The notes under the pieces were generated by a model. The model searched no databases and was not told where the DNA came from. It saw only the letters and a program-made list of their open reading frames with translations. The translations under genes were made by a program, and so were the position numbers. DNA of 62,175 nucleotides, taken from positions 1 to 62,175 of the forward strand of contig JAFWZP010000080.1 of assembly GCA_017522255.1 (NCBI GenBank), in the 5' to 3' direction. Origin of the DNA: Bacteroidales bacterium. GTDB taxonomy: Bacteria; Bacteroidota; Bacteroidia; Bacteroidales; P3. Position 1 is the stretch's first letter. Each line of letters starts with the position of its first letter. This document shows positions 1 through 9,003 of this stretch, one piece after another.

Positions 1-176
1 AAGTATTTTCAAGCCTTGAAAGTATATTTTCAAGGCTTGAAAGTATACTTTCATGGCTTGAAAGTATATTTTCATGTCATGAAAATAGTTTTATAAGCAT
101 GTATGCGAAGTTTTATAGACGTGCCTCGAAAGTTTTATAGCCGTATCTATGGAGTTTATCAGTCGCGTCGGCCGGC
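1..176. repeat. 21-22-nt periodic array, copy 1 (cut by window edge)
   Basis: The stretch divides into consecutive units of 20-22 nt, starting at positions 6, 27, 48, 69, 89, 111, 133 and 155. Each unit begins with a T-rich run (TTTT or CTTT), followed by a palindromic core such as TCAAGGCTTGA or TCATGTCATGA and an A/G-rich end. Units become more divergent to the right. Positions 1-164 match 20881-21044 with about four mismatches, so the block is a dispersed duplication. It lies just beyond the terminator of the protease gene. The array probably begins left of the window. Function is unknown; it encodes no credible protein. Confidence 0.85.
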
Positions 177-220
177 ACAATGGGTTGCGAGGCGGTGTGT
201 TTGCCTATTGTCAATTGACA

Positions 221-262
221 AAAAAATCCCTTGTACACTTTAGGCTGTACAAGGGATTTTTT
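221..262 (-). terminator. intrinsic terminator of the C25 protease gene
   Basis: Perfect 16-bp inverted repeat (arms 221-236 and 247-262, 10-nt loop) whose arms end in A/T runs, giving a U-tract on either strand. It lies 26 bp beyond the stop codon of the minus-strand protease gene. Confidence 0.9.
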
Positions 263-288
263 ATATTAAAACGACTCGTAGGTCGGGA

Positions 289-3200
289 CTATTTCACAAC
301 AAGGAGATGCATACGTTTGGTTTGTCCATCTACTAAGTTTAGCAACATCAAGTATGAACCGCCCTTGTAGTTTTCCAGATTGCACTTGTGATACTTATTT
401 CCCTGCGTATCTATCATATCCACCATACGGCCTACCATATCGAATACTGCGATGTTTTTTATTTCTACATCACTTTCCACCACCACATATTTATCGGTTG
501 GGTTTGGATAAAGGCTGATGTTTGCATCTGTTTGGCATTGTGTTATTCCCACTCCGTTCACTTTTACAGTGATAGATGCAGTGTCGCTTTGGCAACCTTT
601 GGCATATCCCACCACTGTGTATTGAGTGGTAGCAGTAGGCATAACGTTCATTACCGGCACTGTTTCGCCATTGCTCCACATATATTGCGAAGCACCCGAA
701 GCCGTAAGTTTTGTGCTTTCACCCAATTGTATTTCGGAGGTGCCTGTTATCTGCACATCGGGAACAGCCACCACGGTAAGCATTGCAAAGGTGGTAGTAT
801 TCGACGAAGTGCTGTCGGCATAATAGTAAGTGGCGGGATCCAAATCGGCAGTGTTCACACTTATATTGCCACTCTCGAATATGGCACCTTGGCAAACGGT
901 ATCTATAATATAGGTATAAGTATCGCTCGAATTTAGAGGAAGCTGCAAATAGTCTATCCACACGCAGTTGCTACCTTCGCTTACCGAGACGTCTTTATCG
1001 TATTCGAAGCTAAAAGTATGAGTACCTGCGGGCACAAAAAAGGCGGCTCTCTCCCATCCTATTTCGCCCGAAGCATTCTCCATTTCCTCACCATCCATCT
1101 TGAAATAGAATTTATCGTAGTTACTTTCGGTAGACACTTTGCGGTAATATGATATCGAATCATCTATAGTCGAAGTCCATGTAATGGATATTTTAGACGT
1201 TGATCTATGATCTAAATTGGTTTTCGACTTCATCGAATATTGTCCGTCCACCTTGTCATCCGTAGCTATTTCCCATGGATTTTGATCGGTATTGTTCCAA
1301 GTATATTTGGTGAAATTGCCTGTTTCGAAATCTTCCACCAACCCCTTCAACGACAACATAACAGTGTCACGATAGGTATACAATTCGTTCGACATAGTGT
1401 TGTATATGGGCAAGGTAACATTTTGTTTCAATGCCTGATTCAATGCTATGGTATATTCCACTTCTATTTGTCCATCGGCCGGCAATAGGTTAATATTTGG
1501 TCGAGGATTGCTCACAGACACAAGAGGATTGGAGGAATACACTTGGTTTTGAAGATATCTAAACGGAAGAGTACCTATGTTTTTGTATTTGATGGATAGC
1601 AACAACGTATCGCCCGGCAATAGATATGAGCGTTGAGAGGTTGTAATATTGTTGATATCTTCGTCCACTTTGGCAATGGCGTATCCTTCGGCAACGAAGC
1701 GACAGGTGTAAATCGAGGTTTTGTTGTCAGCAAAATGAACAGTAACATTTATTGCCAATCGTTCGCCATTCGGCACATTAGAGAATATATGAGCAGAAGT
1801 GTATAATGTATCTATGGCACCAACCTGCATACTTCCTACATTTATCATAGTATCGTATACCACTACTTTTCGGTTATCCGCCGACTTTATTTCCAGCCAC
1901 ACATTTTGAGCATCTTCCACACCCACGTTCGATATTTCGATAGCTATTCGGGCATCATCACCCACATTAGCAGTGTTGTCGCTGTTTGCCCAAGCATTCT
2001 CTACAATCACAAACGGACCATTTGGAGCTATAACATTAATCTCGGTAAATGATATTTGATAATTTTGAGCCGACACAGCCAACTCGAAAGTTCCGACGGT
2101 ATTTAAAGGTTCGAAAGACAAAGTAGCATCACCGTTGACATCGGCGAATGTAGCGGCTACCAATTCGCCATCATTGTCGGTCAAAGCCACGTAGGCATAA
2201 GGCACTGCTTGCACCGATAGACTTTGAGCGTCGTTGAACAGAGTGGTGCTTACATTCACGTCCATAACCTCTGCCTGAGTAAGGTAGCTCATCACCGAAG
2301 GGTCGCCCATAAGGTGATATATTTCCCAATAATATGTTTTGTATGTAGTAGAAGTTGGGGCGGCCTGCACAGCCATATTTCCTGCCATTATTATGGCACC
2401 ATTGGAGGTATACCAATCGGCATACGACTCGTTGTGAGTGTGGAACAGACGGTCGTAGGCACCAAGATTGGCAGCACTATATGCAGGGGTTGGACAGGTG
2501 GAAGTGTTTATGGTTCGCACGCCCACAGCCCACCAATAGTCCTGATCCCAATAAGTGGAGTTTGAACCACCTATATATCCTACGGCACCGCAATAGTTGC
2601 CTTTGCGTAACAATGCTTCACCCAAGCACGACGACACATCAAACTTGTTAGACAAGCAGCAGTTACCTATCATAAGACCGAACTTTTGAGTGTTCTGCAT
2701 TCTGTTTACATCCGATGTATTAAATTCGGGAATACTCCAATTATCATAATTGCAGTGAGCACTATAGTTGGCATATCCCACACCATTGCTCAGTGCATTA
2801 AACACCCCTGTTTCGGCTGCCGAAGTTCCCGAACTGGGATTATAGTACGAAGTTACAGACGTATATCCATAGTTGGCATTCACATAATTATCTTCCAAAT
2901 AGTGTATTACGGGGTCGGCATGAGTATAGCCATGGTCGCCACGCTGACCACCATCTTCGCCGGCTACCACCAACGCCTTGTCCAAATAGGAAGGGTCTTC
3001 CATCAAATATTGTTCATACATAAGGGTTTTTTCTATTTGGGGAGTAAGGTGAGCCACCGTTTGAGCCGAAAAACGACCATAGTAACAATCGGGAATAATG
3101 TCGCCATCGGTCCAAGTAAAATAATACAAATCGGTGATATGGTCGTTCATATACGAAGAACTTACACGGCTATCGAAAGGAGGTATTTGTTGTATATCAC

Positions 3201-4104
3201 CTACAAGCAACACGTATGTGGGAGCAGGATTTTCGGCAGTGGCATTGGTATATTGCGATTTCAAGTATGCTTGTATCGATGTGGTGGTAGTACCCACATT
3301 GGCATCGTCGGTATATACTATGTCCACCAAAAAGCCTTTACGTTTTTTCCACGCCACAAATTCATCAAACTGTCCTTTAAACGACGAATGCGATACTATA
3401 AGATATTTTAGCGGACCGGTGGTGTAAGCATCTTTTTCCAACACGTTTGCTATATCAGCCTTTACCGAGAATGCCGACGATGAATGTAGTTTTTTCATCT
3501 TGCGAGTGGCTGCCACATCGGCATCTTCAAACACTATTTCGACTTCCAATTCCTTTACTATTGATATTTCGTTTGTAACCGGATTATACTTTATAGGCGA
3601 AAAATATACATTGGCAAGATTGATATTACGAGCCACCCCTACCTCTTCGATGCGTATAACATCGGTGCCATAAAACTCATTCAACGAATATGTTTCGCTG
3701 TTCTTAACCAAAGGGAATGGACCTTCTTCGGATTTGGAACGCAAGGGTTGAGCAGGATATACGGGATATTTCACACCCAATTGTTCTGCATTATACACCT
3801 CGGTTTTGGCATCAATCACTCTATATGAAACACCTTTACACAATGGCATTTCGATAGTTTGCGACAACACCGGTAAGTTGGGATTACCCACATCTGCCGA
3901 GGGATAAAAGCCTTCTATAACCAACAAGGAGTACATTCCTTCAGGCGTTTTTAGATCGTGGGCAACAAGGTTACCGACTTTAAAGGTTAACGATACATTA
4001 TTATAATCGGATTGCTTAACACTGCAATACCTAACACTTTCTGCTTTTACCAACAGCGAAGTCAATAAAAACAGTCCAACAAATAATAATCTTTGTTTTG
4101 TCAT
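289..4104 (-). CDS. secreted gingipain-like C25 cysteine peptidase with T9SS sorting domain
   Basis: A 1271-residue exported protease. Residues 1-21 are a signal peptide (basic start, then LLFVGLFLLTSLL). Residues about 25-220 resemble the gingipain propeptide. The C25 catalytic domain spans about 230-610, with candidate catalytic His450 (YSAHC) and Cys483 (GNCC); their spacing of 33 equals that of the His/Cys pair in RgpB. A CARDB/Ig-like region follows at about 690-800, then a jelly-roll-like module (VEDFETGNF) at about 945-1080. The last 75 residues form a Por secretion (type A) C-terminal domain with YPNP and GRMV motifs. By family knowledge it would cross the outer membrane through the type IX system and be surface-attached or released. 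It stands alone, ends in TAG and has a strong terminator. Substrate specificity (Arg or Lys) cannot be read here. Confidence 0.93.
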   Translation of the reverse strand: MTKQRLLFVGLFLLTSLLVKAESVRYCSVKQSDYNNVSLTFKVGNLVAHDLKTPEGMYSLLVIEGFYPSADVGNPNLPVLSQTIEMPLCKGVSYRVIDAKTEVYNAEQLGVKYPVYPAQPLRSKSEEGPFPLVKNSETYSLNEFYGTDVIRIEEVGVARNINLANVYFSPIKYNPVTNEISIVKELEVEIVFEDADVAATRKMKKLHSSSAFSVKADIANVLEKDAYTTGPLKYLIVSHSSFKGQFDEFVAWKKRKGFLVDIVYTDDANVGTTTTSIQAYLKSQYTNATAENPAPTYVLLVGDIQQIPPFDSRVSSSYMNDHITDLYYFTWTDGDIIPDCYYGRFSAQTVAHLTPQIEKTLMYEQYLMEDPSYLDKALVVAGEDGGQRGDHGYTHADPVIHYLEDNYVNANYGYTSVTSYYNPSSGTSAAETGVFNALSNGVGYANYSAHCNYDNWSIPEFNTSDVNRMQNTQKFGLMIGNCCLSNKFDVSSCLGEALLRKGNYCGAVGYIGGSNSTYWDQDYWWAVGVRTINTSTCPTPAYSAANLGAYDRLFHTHNESYADWYTSNGAIIMAGNMAVQAAPTSTTYKTYYWEIYHLMGDPSVMSYLTQAEVMDVNVSTTLFNDAQSLSVQAVPYAYVALTDNDGELVAATFADVNGDATLSFEPLNTVGTFELAVSAQNYQISFTEINVIAPNGPFVIVENAWANSDNTANVGDDARIAIEISNVGVEDAQNVWLEIKSADNRKVVVYDTMINVGSMQVGAIDTLYTSAHIFSNVPNGERLAINVTVHFADNKTSIYTCRFVAEGYAIAKVDEDINNITTSQRSYLLPGDTLLLSIKYKNIGTLPFRYLQNQVYSSNPLVSVSNPRPNINLLPADGQIEVEYTIALNQALKQNVTLPIYNTMSNELYTYRDTVMLSLKGLVEDFETGNFTKYTWNNTDQNPWEIATDDKVDGQYSMKSKTNLDHRSTSKISITWTSTIDDSISYYRKVSTESNYDKFYFKMDGEEMENASGEIGWERAAFFVPAGTHTFSFEYDKDVSVSEGSNCVWIDYLQLPLNSSDTYTYIIDTVCQGAIFESGNISVNTADLDPATYYYADSTSSNTTTFAMLTVVAVPDVQITGTSEIQLGESTKLTASGASQYMWSNGETVPVMNVMPTATTQYTVVGYAKGCQSDTASITVKVNGVGITQCQTDANISLYPNPTDKYVVVESDVEIKNIAVFDMVGRMVDMIDTQGNKYHKCNLENYKGGSYLMLLNLVDGQTKRMHLLVVK

Positions 4105-4114
4105 AATCTGTATT

Positions 4115-4642
4115 TTATCTATTCAACAAATTGTTATTTTCATCATCTTTCGATTCGGAATCATCTTGATTGGTTACATCTTCGTAGTCATCAAAATGTT
4201 CGTTTTCGTTATCAGCATTGTTCGAAAAAGAATTATTTTCGTCATACTTTTTTTTATTCATCATCTTGGACGGGATATCTAAGAGATAATTAAGCAACGT
4301 TATCATCAAACTAAATAACAATGCTGTTCCAAAGCCATCTACATGAAAGTTGGGAACTATCTTAGATGCCATAATAATGATAACGGCATTTATCACCAAC
4401 AAAAAAAGCCCCATACTGAATATCGTAAACGGCAATGTAAGCACTATAAGTATCGGGCGTATAAAGTTGTTTAGCAATGATATCACCACAGCTGCCAATA
4501 TGGCCACAAGCACATTATCCACCTTCACACCATTCAATATGTAAGATGCTATAAGAATAGCCAATGTCATCACTATGGTTTTGGTAAGGAACGAGTGTTT
4601 GCTTGGTTTGTTTTTATTTACGTTAGAAAATTCTATGTGCAT
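4115..4642 (-). CDS. phage holin family 4 / YvlD-like small membrane protein
   Basis: 175 residues with four predicted transmembrane helices between about residues 22 and 122 (for example IVMTLAILIASYIL and VLVAILAAVVISLL), and the NNFIRPILIVLTLPFTI motif typical of the holin_4_2/YvlD family. The C-terminal 50 residues are hydrophilic and rich in Asp, Glu and Asn. Despite the family name these chromosomal proteins are not usually phage lysis proteins; in Bacillus the relative YvlD is an envelope-stress membrane protein. Role here unknown. Ten bp separate it from the protease start, so the two could be co-transcribed. Confidence 0.8.
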   Translation of the reverse strand: MHIEFSNVNKNKPSKHSFLTKTIVMTLAILIASYILNGVKVDNVLVAILAAVVISLLNNFIRPILIVLTLPFTIFSMGLFLLVINAVIIIMASKIVPNFHVDGFGTALLFSLMITLLNYLLDIPSKMMNKKKYDENNSFSNNADNENEHFDDYEDVTNQDDSESKDDENNNLLNR

Positions 4643-4715
4643 ATCAACAATGTTTAATCAAGATATCTTAGGGCATAAAAGTCGTTTCTTACGCCATCAA
4701 TATCCATAATAAATA

Positions 4716-5585
4716 TTACATACAACTAATATTGTATAGTGTTTTCTCTATTAGTTCGTTCATATTGGGTTTATAGTTATTGAGGAACGTACCCGTAGCA
4801 CGATTGGCTATTATAAGACACATAGTTAAGGCATTATGCCCAAGCAGCCTACTTAATCCATATATAGCCGATGTTTCCATCTCAAAGTTCAACACTCTGT
4901 TGCCGCTATATTCAAACGACGACAATAGCGAGTTTATATCTTCTATACGTGTTTCGAGCCTTACCTGCCTACCCTGCGGAGCATAAAATCCGGGAGCAGT
5001 GGCAGTAATACCCTTATATGCATCTGAGCCCAACTTGTCCAACAACATTTCGCTACCACGCACTACATAAGGTTTGGCAAAGCAATCGTCGAATTTAGCA
5101 TGAGCATAAAAGGCTTCTGCCATTTCGGGCTCAAACATACTATCGTCGTGCTTATAGTAGTTAAGCAAACCGTCTAAACCTATGACATAGCTCGATGCCA
5201 CTATGCTTCCCACCGGTATATCGGCGTGCAAAGCCCCTGATGTTCCTACGCGTATCAAGTTGAGTTTGCGATGTTCGGCCTTGGGCATTCGTTTGTCCAA
5301 ATCCATATTCACAGCAGCGTCTAGTTCGTTTAACACTATATCTATATTGTCAGTTCCCATTCCGGTGGATAATACCGTAATGGAAGTATTGCGATACACA
5401 CCCGTAATGGAGTGCAATTCTCTGTTTTCTGTTTCTTGTTCTATGGAAGTAAAAAAAGGTTTAAAAGCATCCACTCGCTTCGGGTCTCCTACCAAAACCA
5501 CAGTGTCTGCTATCTGATTTCCTACCAAATCTATATGATATAAACCACCTTTTGATGATAGTACCAATTCTGATTCCTTTATCAT
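4716..5585 (-). CDS. nucleoside phosphorylase (uridine phosphorylase-like, PNP/UDP family)
   Basis: 289 residues of the PNP/UDP phosphorylase family. The phosphate-binding GDPKRV motif lies near residue 33, GMGTDNID near residue 75 (family GxG), RVGTSGAL near residue 112, and a FEMETSAIYGL motif near residue 233 that corresponds to the ribose-binding Met-Glu of the family. It would split a nucleoside with phosphate into base and ribose-1-phosphate in the cytoplasm (nucleoside salvage). The exact base preference is not certain; sequence layout favours uridine phosphorylase. A TATCTTTG -7 element lies 51 bp upstream. Confidence 0.88.
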   Translation of the reverse strand: MIKESELVLSSKGGLYHIDLVGNQIADTVVLVGDPKRVDAFKPFFTSIEQETENRELHSITGVYRNTSITVLSTGMGTDNIDIVLNELDAAVNMDLDKRMPKAEHRKLNLIRVGTSGALHADIPVGSIVASSYVIGLDGLLNYYKHDDSMFEPEMAEAFYAHAKFDDCFAKPYVVRGSEMLLDKLGSDAYKGITATAPGFYAPQGRQVRLETRIEDINSLLSSFEYSGNRVLNFEMETSAIYGLSRLLGHNALTMCLIIANRATGTFLNNYKPNMNELIEKTLYNISCM

Positions 5586-5636
5586 ATCTCTTATTATCTG
5601 TTTGTTAGCAATATTCTTGTATATCTAACCGAGCTA

Positions 5637-5644
5637 CAAAGATA
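5637..5644 (-). promoter_or_regulatory. -7 promoter element (TAnnTTTG type) of the nucleoside phosphorylase gene
   Basis: On the minus strand this reads TATCTTTG, the Bacteroidetes housekeeping -7 consensus. The -33 element is weak. It lies 51 bp upstream of the start codon. Confidence 0.55.
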
Positions 5645-5683
5645 TGATTTTTTTTCCATTCACACAACTCTTTTTTTGCCAAG

Positions 5684-6190
5684 TTAAGACAACTTCTCTA
5701 TTTTGGCTATTATAGATGATAAATCCATTTCATTGTTTGGCATTGTTATAGTTGCTTGAGAATAGTATGGCTCACGTTGCTTTATGGCTTCAGCCACATA
5801 AGATGGCAAATCGTCGGGCAAAATATTCTTTACAAGGGGGCGTTGTTTCTTGGCCTTTTTCAGCCTATCTACTATAAAACCTTCGTTTGTTTTTAAATAT
5901 ATACTCAAGCCATTGGCGTTTATCCATTCCATATTATCGCCAAAACAAGGAGTGCCGCCACCGGTAGCTATCACCATATTGTCCATAGATGCAGTGGTGT
6001 GTAGAAGTTTTTGTTCTAATATCCGGAAAGCGTCCTGCCCATATTTTTCGAAAAATGCCGATATAGTAATCTTATACTTTTTCTCAAACAAAACGTCCAT
6101 ATCCACAAAGCCATACCCTATCTTGTTTGCTATCTTCTTTCCTATTGTGGTTTTGCCACAACACATATAGCCTATCAGATATATTTTCAT
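5684..6190 (-). CDS. aroK: shikimate kinase
   Basis: 168 residues, normal length. It phosphorylates shikimate at O-3 in aromatic amino acid synthesis. Visible: Walker A loop GYMCCGKTT (7-15), acidic FVDMD (28-32) that contacts Mg and substrate, Arg56 (DAFR) and GGG (77-79) of the shikimate pocket, and the LID segment KAKKQRPL near residue 115. The start is well fixed because the Walker loop must lie near the N-terminus. The gene is followed in the same direction by the nucleoside phosphorylase, 98 bp away. Confidence 0.95.
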   Translation of the reverse strand: MKIYLIGYMCCGKTTIGKKIANKIGYGFVDMDVLFEKKYKITISAFFEKYGQDAFRILEQKLLHTTASMDNMVIATGGGTPCFGDNMEWINANGLSIYLKTNEGFIVDRLKKAKKQRPLVKNILPDDLPSYVAEAIKQREPYYSQATITMPNNEMDLSSIIAKIEKLS

Positions 6191-6208
6191 ACTATGCCTT
6201 TTGTGTCG

Positions 6209-6793
6209 TCAAAAGTTGATTTGAAGTTTCATACCCGACGCAAATCCCATGCCTATATTATATGTTTCCACCGTAGGGATAAGTCGTAGCGACAAATCGT
6301 CGTTTATTTGAAAGTCAAACAAATGTCCGTAGCAGTAGGCATCTATCAAATTTAGTGCATATATTGCCACACCTGCAATTATAGATAGCTGGAAGTTTTT
6401 TTCGTATGCTTGATAGAGATTATATATGTTCTCATCCGGATAGCTGGCATAGTCCGGCAATAGGTCGGTGGTGTTACCCTCGTTGCGATTGATATATTCT
6501 GTTTTAAACTTTTGTGCGTTACGATAGTTTGTTACTCCAAAATAGGTTGCCACTGCGGCACCTCCATATATTATGCCCACCTTCCAAGCCTGACGATTAT
6601 ATATCTGTCCCCAACCGGGTATTACGGCACTCTTCCACAAAGCAGTATTGGCACTATGAGCCGACACAGCCTGCTGCGGAGTATCTGCCACTATATTGTC
6701 TTTTTGCACCTTGTCAGTAATAGGCACAGGTGTTTGCCCATTGACCACACACGGCAATGCCAAAAGAATGATAACAAAAAGAGTAAGAGACAT
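6209..6793 (-). CDS. DUF5683 membrane/envelope protein
   Basis: About 194 residues from the start chosen. A signal peptide begins at this ATG (MSLTLFVIILLALPCVVNGQ). The reading frame extends 15 codons further to a GTG at 6838 that overlaps the parB stop (TAGTG), so a translationally coupled longer form is possible; I prefer the ATG because it gives a normal signal peptide. The core ALWKSAVIPGWGQIYNRQAWK followed by a glycine-rich hydrophobic helix is the DUF5683 signature; a second helix (LSIIAGVAIYALNLIDAYCYGHLFDF) follows. In Bacteroidetes this family commonly sits directly after parB, as here. Function unknown; an envelope location is inferred. Confidence 0.85.
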   Translation of the reverse strand: MSLTLFVIILLALPCVVNGQTPVPITDKVQKDNIVADTPQQAVSAHSANTALWKSAVIPGWGQIYNRQAWKVGIIYGGAAVATYFGVTNYRNAQKFKTEYINRNEGNTTDLLPDYASYPDENIYNLYQAYEKNFQLSIIAGVAIYALNLIDAYCYGHLFDFQINDDLSLRLIPTVETYNIGMGFASGMKLQINF

Positions 6794-6837
6794 ATCCCCC
6801 ACTCTTTGTTTTACAATATATAATATATTATTGCACA

Positions 6838-7746
6838 CTACTTGTTATGTTTGATAAGTGATATTATTCTTTCGAAGTCCGAATCGCTATTAAAGTGTAT
6901 TGTCAGTGTTCCTTTTCCTTTTCGGCTTCGTTTTATATCTATCTGCGATTGTATGTATCTATGCAAATCTTCTTTGGTTGTTTGGTGTAGCTGAGGCAGT
7001 TCACTCTTTTGCTTGACCACTGTGTTTTTAGGAGCAACCATTGCTTTCACCAAACTTTCCACTTGTCGCACCGACAAGTCTTTAGTAACAATCTCATGTA
7101 ATATAGTCAACTGAATATCGGCTTCTTCTATATTAATCATAGCACGTGCATGAGCCATACTTATCTTATTAGCCGACAAAGCCACTTGCACTTCAGCCGG
7201 CAGTTTAAGAAGTCGCAAATAGTTGGTTACCGTAGAACGATTTTTACCCACCTTTTCGCTCAATTGCTCTTGAGTAAGGTTGCATTCCTCTATAAGAGCA
7301 TTGTATGACAAAGCTATTTCTAAAGCATTAAGATTTTCGCGTTGAATGTTTTCCACCAATGCCATTTCCATCACCTGAGCGTCGGTTGCCACACGTATAT
7401 ATGCCGGTATTTCGCCAAGGTCGGCAAGTTTGGCAGCTCTAAAGCGTCGCTCGCCGGCTATCAGTTGATACCTGCCATTCGACATTTTCCTCACCGTGAT
7501 AGGTGTTATCACTCCTTGTTGTTTTATACTTTGAGCCAATTCGTCCAATGCCTCTTGGTCAAATTCTTTGCGAGGTTGATATGGGTTAGTATCTATTTTT
7601 TCCAAAGCTATATTGGCAATACCGGCTGTTACCAACGACGAATTATCATCATCGGCTGCTTTATGATTGGTCATTGCACTTATCATATTGGCATCTGTCA
7701 GTATTGTTCCCAATCCTCTACCCATTGCATTCTGTTTCTTCGCCAT
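6838..7746 (-). CDS. parB: chromosome partitioning protein ParB (Spo0J)
   Basis: 302 residues. N-terminal ParB/sulfiredoxin-fold CTP-binding domain with NPYQPRKEF (54-62) and GERRFRA (98-104); ALVENIQRENLN (129-140); helix-turn-helix at about 158-180 (LTQEQLSEKVGKNRSTVTNYLRLLKLP); C-terminal dimerisation region. It loads at parS sites and works with ParA to segregate the origin region. The gene is 13 bp downstream of parA, forming the usual parA-parB pair, with DUF5683 behind it. I saw no clear parS palindrome inside the window. Confidence 0.96.
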   Translation of the reverse strand: MAKKQNAMGRGLGTILTDANMISAMTNHKAADDDNSSLVTAGIANIALEKIDTNPYQPRKEFDQEALDELAQSIKQQGVITPITVRKMSNGRYQLIAGERRFRAAKLADLGEIPAYIRVATDAQVMEMALVENIQRENLNALEIALSYNALIEECNLTQEQLSEKVGKNRSTVTNYLRLLKLPAEVQVALSANKISMAHARAMINIEEADIQLTILHEIVTKDLSVRQVESLVKAMVAPKNTVVKQKSELPQLHQTTKEDLHRYIQSQIDIKRSRKGKGTLTIHFNSDSDFERIISLIKHNK

Positions 7747-7759
7747 ATCTTATTCTCTA

Positions 7760-8524
7760 TTATTTGTTTCGTTCCAAAATTTCTTGAGCCAAGTTTAAAT
7801 AATTGGTAGCCCCCACGCATGTGGCATCATACATTATTATTGATTCTCCATGGCTTGGTGCTTCGCTTAGCTTGGTGTTGCGATATATCAAAGTTTCAAA
7901 CACCATCGATTTAAAGTGTGTTCTTACATCTTCCACCACTTGTTTTGCCAATCGCAAGCGGGCATCATACATAGTTATAAGTATACCCTCTATACTTAGG
8001 TTTGTATTCAATCGGGTTTGCACTATTCTTATGGTGTTCAATAGTTTTCCCAATCCTTCGAGGGCAAAGTATTCGCTTTGTACAGGTATTATCACCGAGT
8101 CGGAAGCTGTTAAAGCATTCACTGTTATAAGCCCCAACGATGGCGAGCAGTCTATTATAATAAAGTCGTATTCATCTTTTATCGGTTCCAAAGCATTTTT
8201 GATAAACATTTCACGATTTGGCATATCCACCAATTCTATTTCGGCACCTACCAAATCGATACGTGTTGGCAAAAGATAAAGATTGGGTGTTGTGGTTTCC
8301 ACAATACATTCTCTTGCGTCCAACTGCTGAACAAAACACTCGTATGCACTATTATCCACGTCTTCGCTTTCTACTCCCAGTCCCGATGTAGCATTGGCCT
8401 GAGGGTCTGCATCTATCAAAAGCACTTTATGCTCCAAAACAGCCAAAGCTGCACTAAGGTTCATTGCTGTAGTGGTTTTGCCTACTCCGCCTTTCTGATT
8501 TGCTATCGAAATTATCTTTCCCAT
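7760..8524 (-). CDS. parA: chromosome partitioning ATPase ParA (Soj)
   Basis: 254 residues, a P-loop ATPase with the deviant Walker A KGGVGKTT (11-18), LLIDADPQANAT switch and the FIIIDCSPSLG Walker B. It lacks the extra N-terminal HTH found in plasmid type Ia ParA, which fits a chromosomal Soj. It forms an operon with parB. Confidence 0.96.
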   Translation of the reverse strand: MGKIISIANQKGGVGKTTTAMNLSAALAVLEHKVLLIDADPQANATSGLGVESEDVDNSAYECFVQQLDARECIVETTTPNLYLLPTRIDLVGAEIELVDMPNREMFIKNALEPIKDEYDFIIIDCSPSLGLITVNALTASDSVIIPVQSEYFALEGLGKLLNTIRIVQTRLNTNLSIEGILITMYDARLRLAKQVVEDVRTHFKSMVFETLIYRNTKLSEAPSHGESIIMYDATCVGATNYLNLAQEILERNK

Positions 8525-8562
8525 AATATATGTTTCGTTTGTTGATTATAAAAAATGAGTGT

Positions 8563-8910
8563 TTATATGTTTTTCAATTCCGACTCGTCGAATATACTGT
8601 CAATATCAAACGAGAAATCGCTGTCATCTATTATTTGACTATCTTCTGTCATCTCTCCTGTTTCGGCAAATCGAATCACATTTTCAAGCCCTTCTATAAA
8701 TTTGGTAAAATCTTCTTTATACAAAAACATTTTGTTTTTCTCGAATACAAATTTACCTTCTTCTTGTCGGAAAATCTTTCTACTTTCGGTAATTGTGATG
8801 TATTTTTCGCCATTTTTTGTTTCTTTCACATCCAAAAAATAGGTTCGTTTTCCGGCCTTAACTACCTGAGAATATAAAATTTCCTTATCTTTAGTGTTGT
8901 CTACGTCCAT
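8563..8910 (-). CDS. DUF3276 (PUR-alpha-like) nucleic-acid-binding protein
   Basis: 115 residues with the PUR-repeat pattern: YSQVVKAGKRTYFLDVKETKNGEKYITITESRK, then a KNKMFLYKEDFTKFIEGLENVIRF strand-helix. These short Bacteroidetes and spirochaete proteins fold like the PUR domain and bind single-stranded DNA/RNA. The acidic C-terminus is typical of this group. It precedes parA by 38 bp in the same direction, so parA-parB-DUF5683 may share its promoter (-7 element at 8938). Confidence 0.85.
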   Translation of the reverse strand: MDVDNTKDKEILYSQVVKAGKRTYFLDVKETKNGEKYITITESRKIFRQEEGKFVFEKNKMFLYKEDFTKFIEGLENVIRFAETGEMTEDSQIIDDSDFSFDIDSIFDESELKNI

Positions 8911-8937
8911 CTCTGTTGCTTATTTATTTTGAATTGG

Positions 8938-8965
8938 CAAAAGTAAGAAAAAAAACTGAATTATC
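8938..8965 (-). promoter_or_regulatory. promoter of the DUF3276-parAB group
   Basis: The minus strand has TACTTTTG (8938-8945) as -7 and an ATTG near 8965-8968 at about 19 nt spacing as a weak -33 (one mismatch to TTTG). Twenty-seven bp upstream of the start codon. Confidence 0.55.
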
Positions 8966-9003
8966 AATTTTTTTTTATCAACAATACTTTATTCAATCAT
9001 TAC

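Noticed and set aside
4115-4642. Prophage lysis gene (holin)
   Set aside because: Only the family name suggests phage; no other phage genes are near and the family is common in bacterial chromosomes.
7130-7160. parS site (CACGTG-containing) inside parB
   Set aside because: The flanks are not palindromic, so it does not match a parS site.
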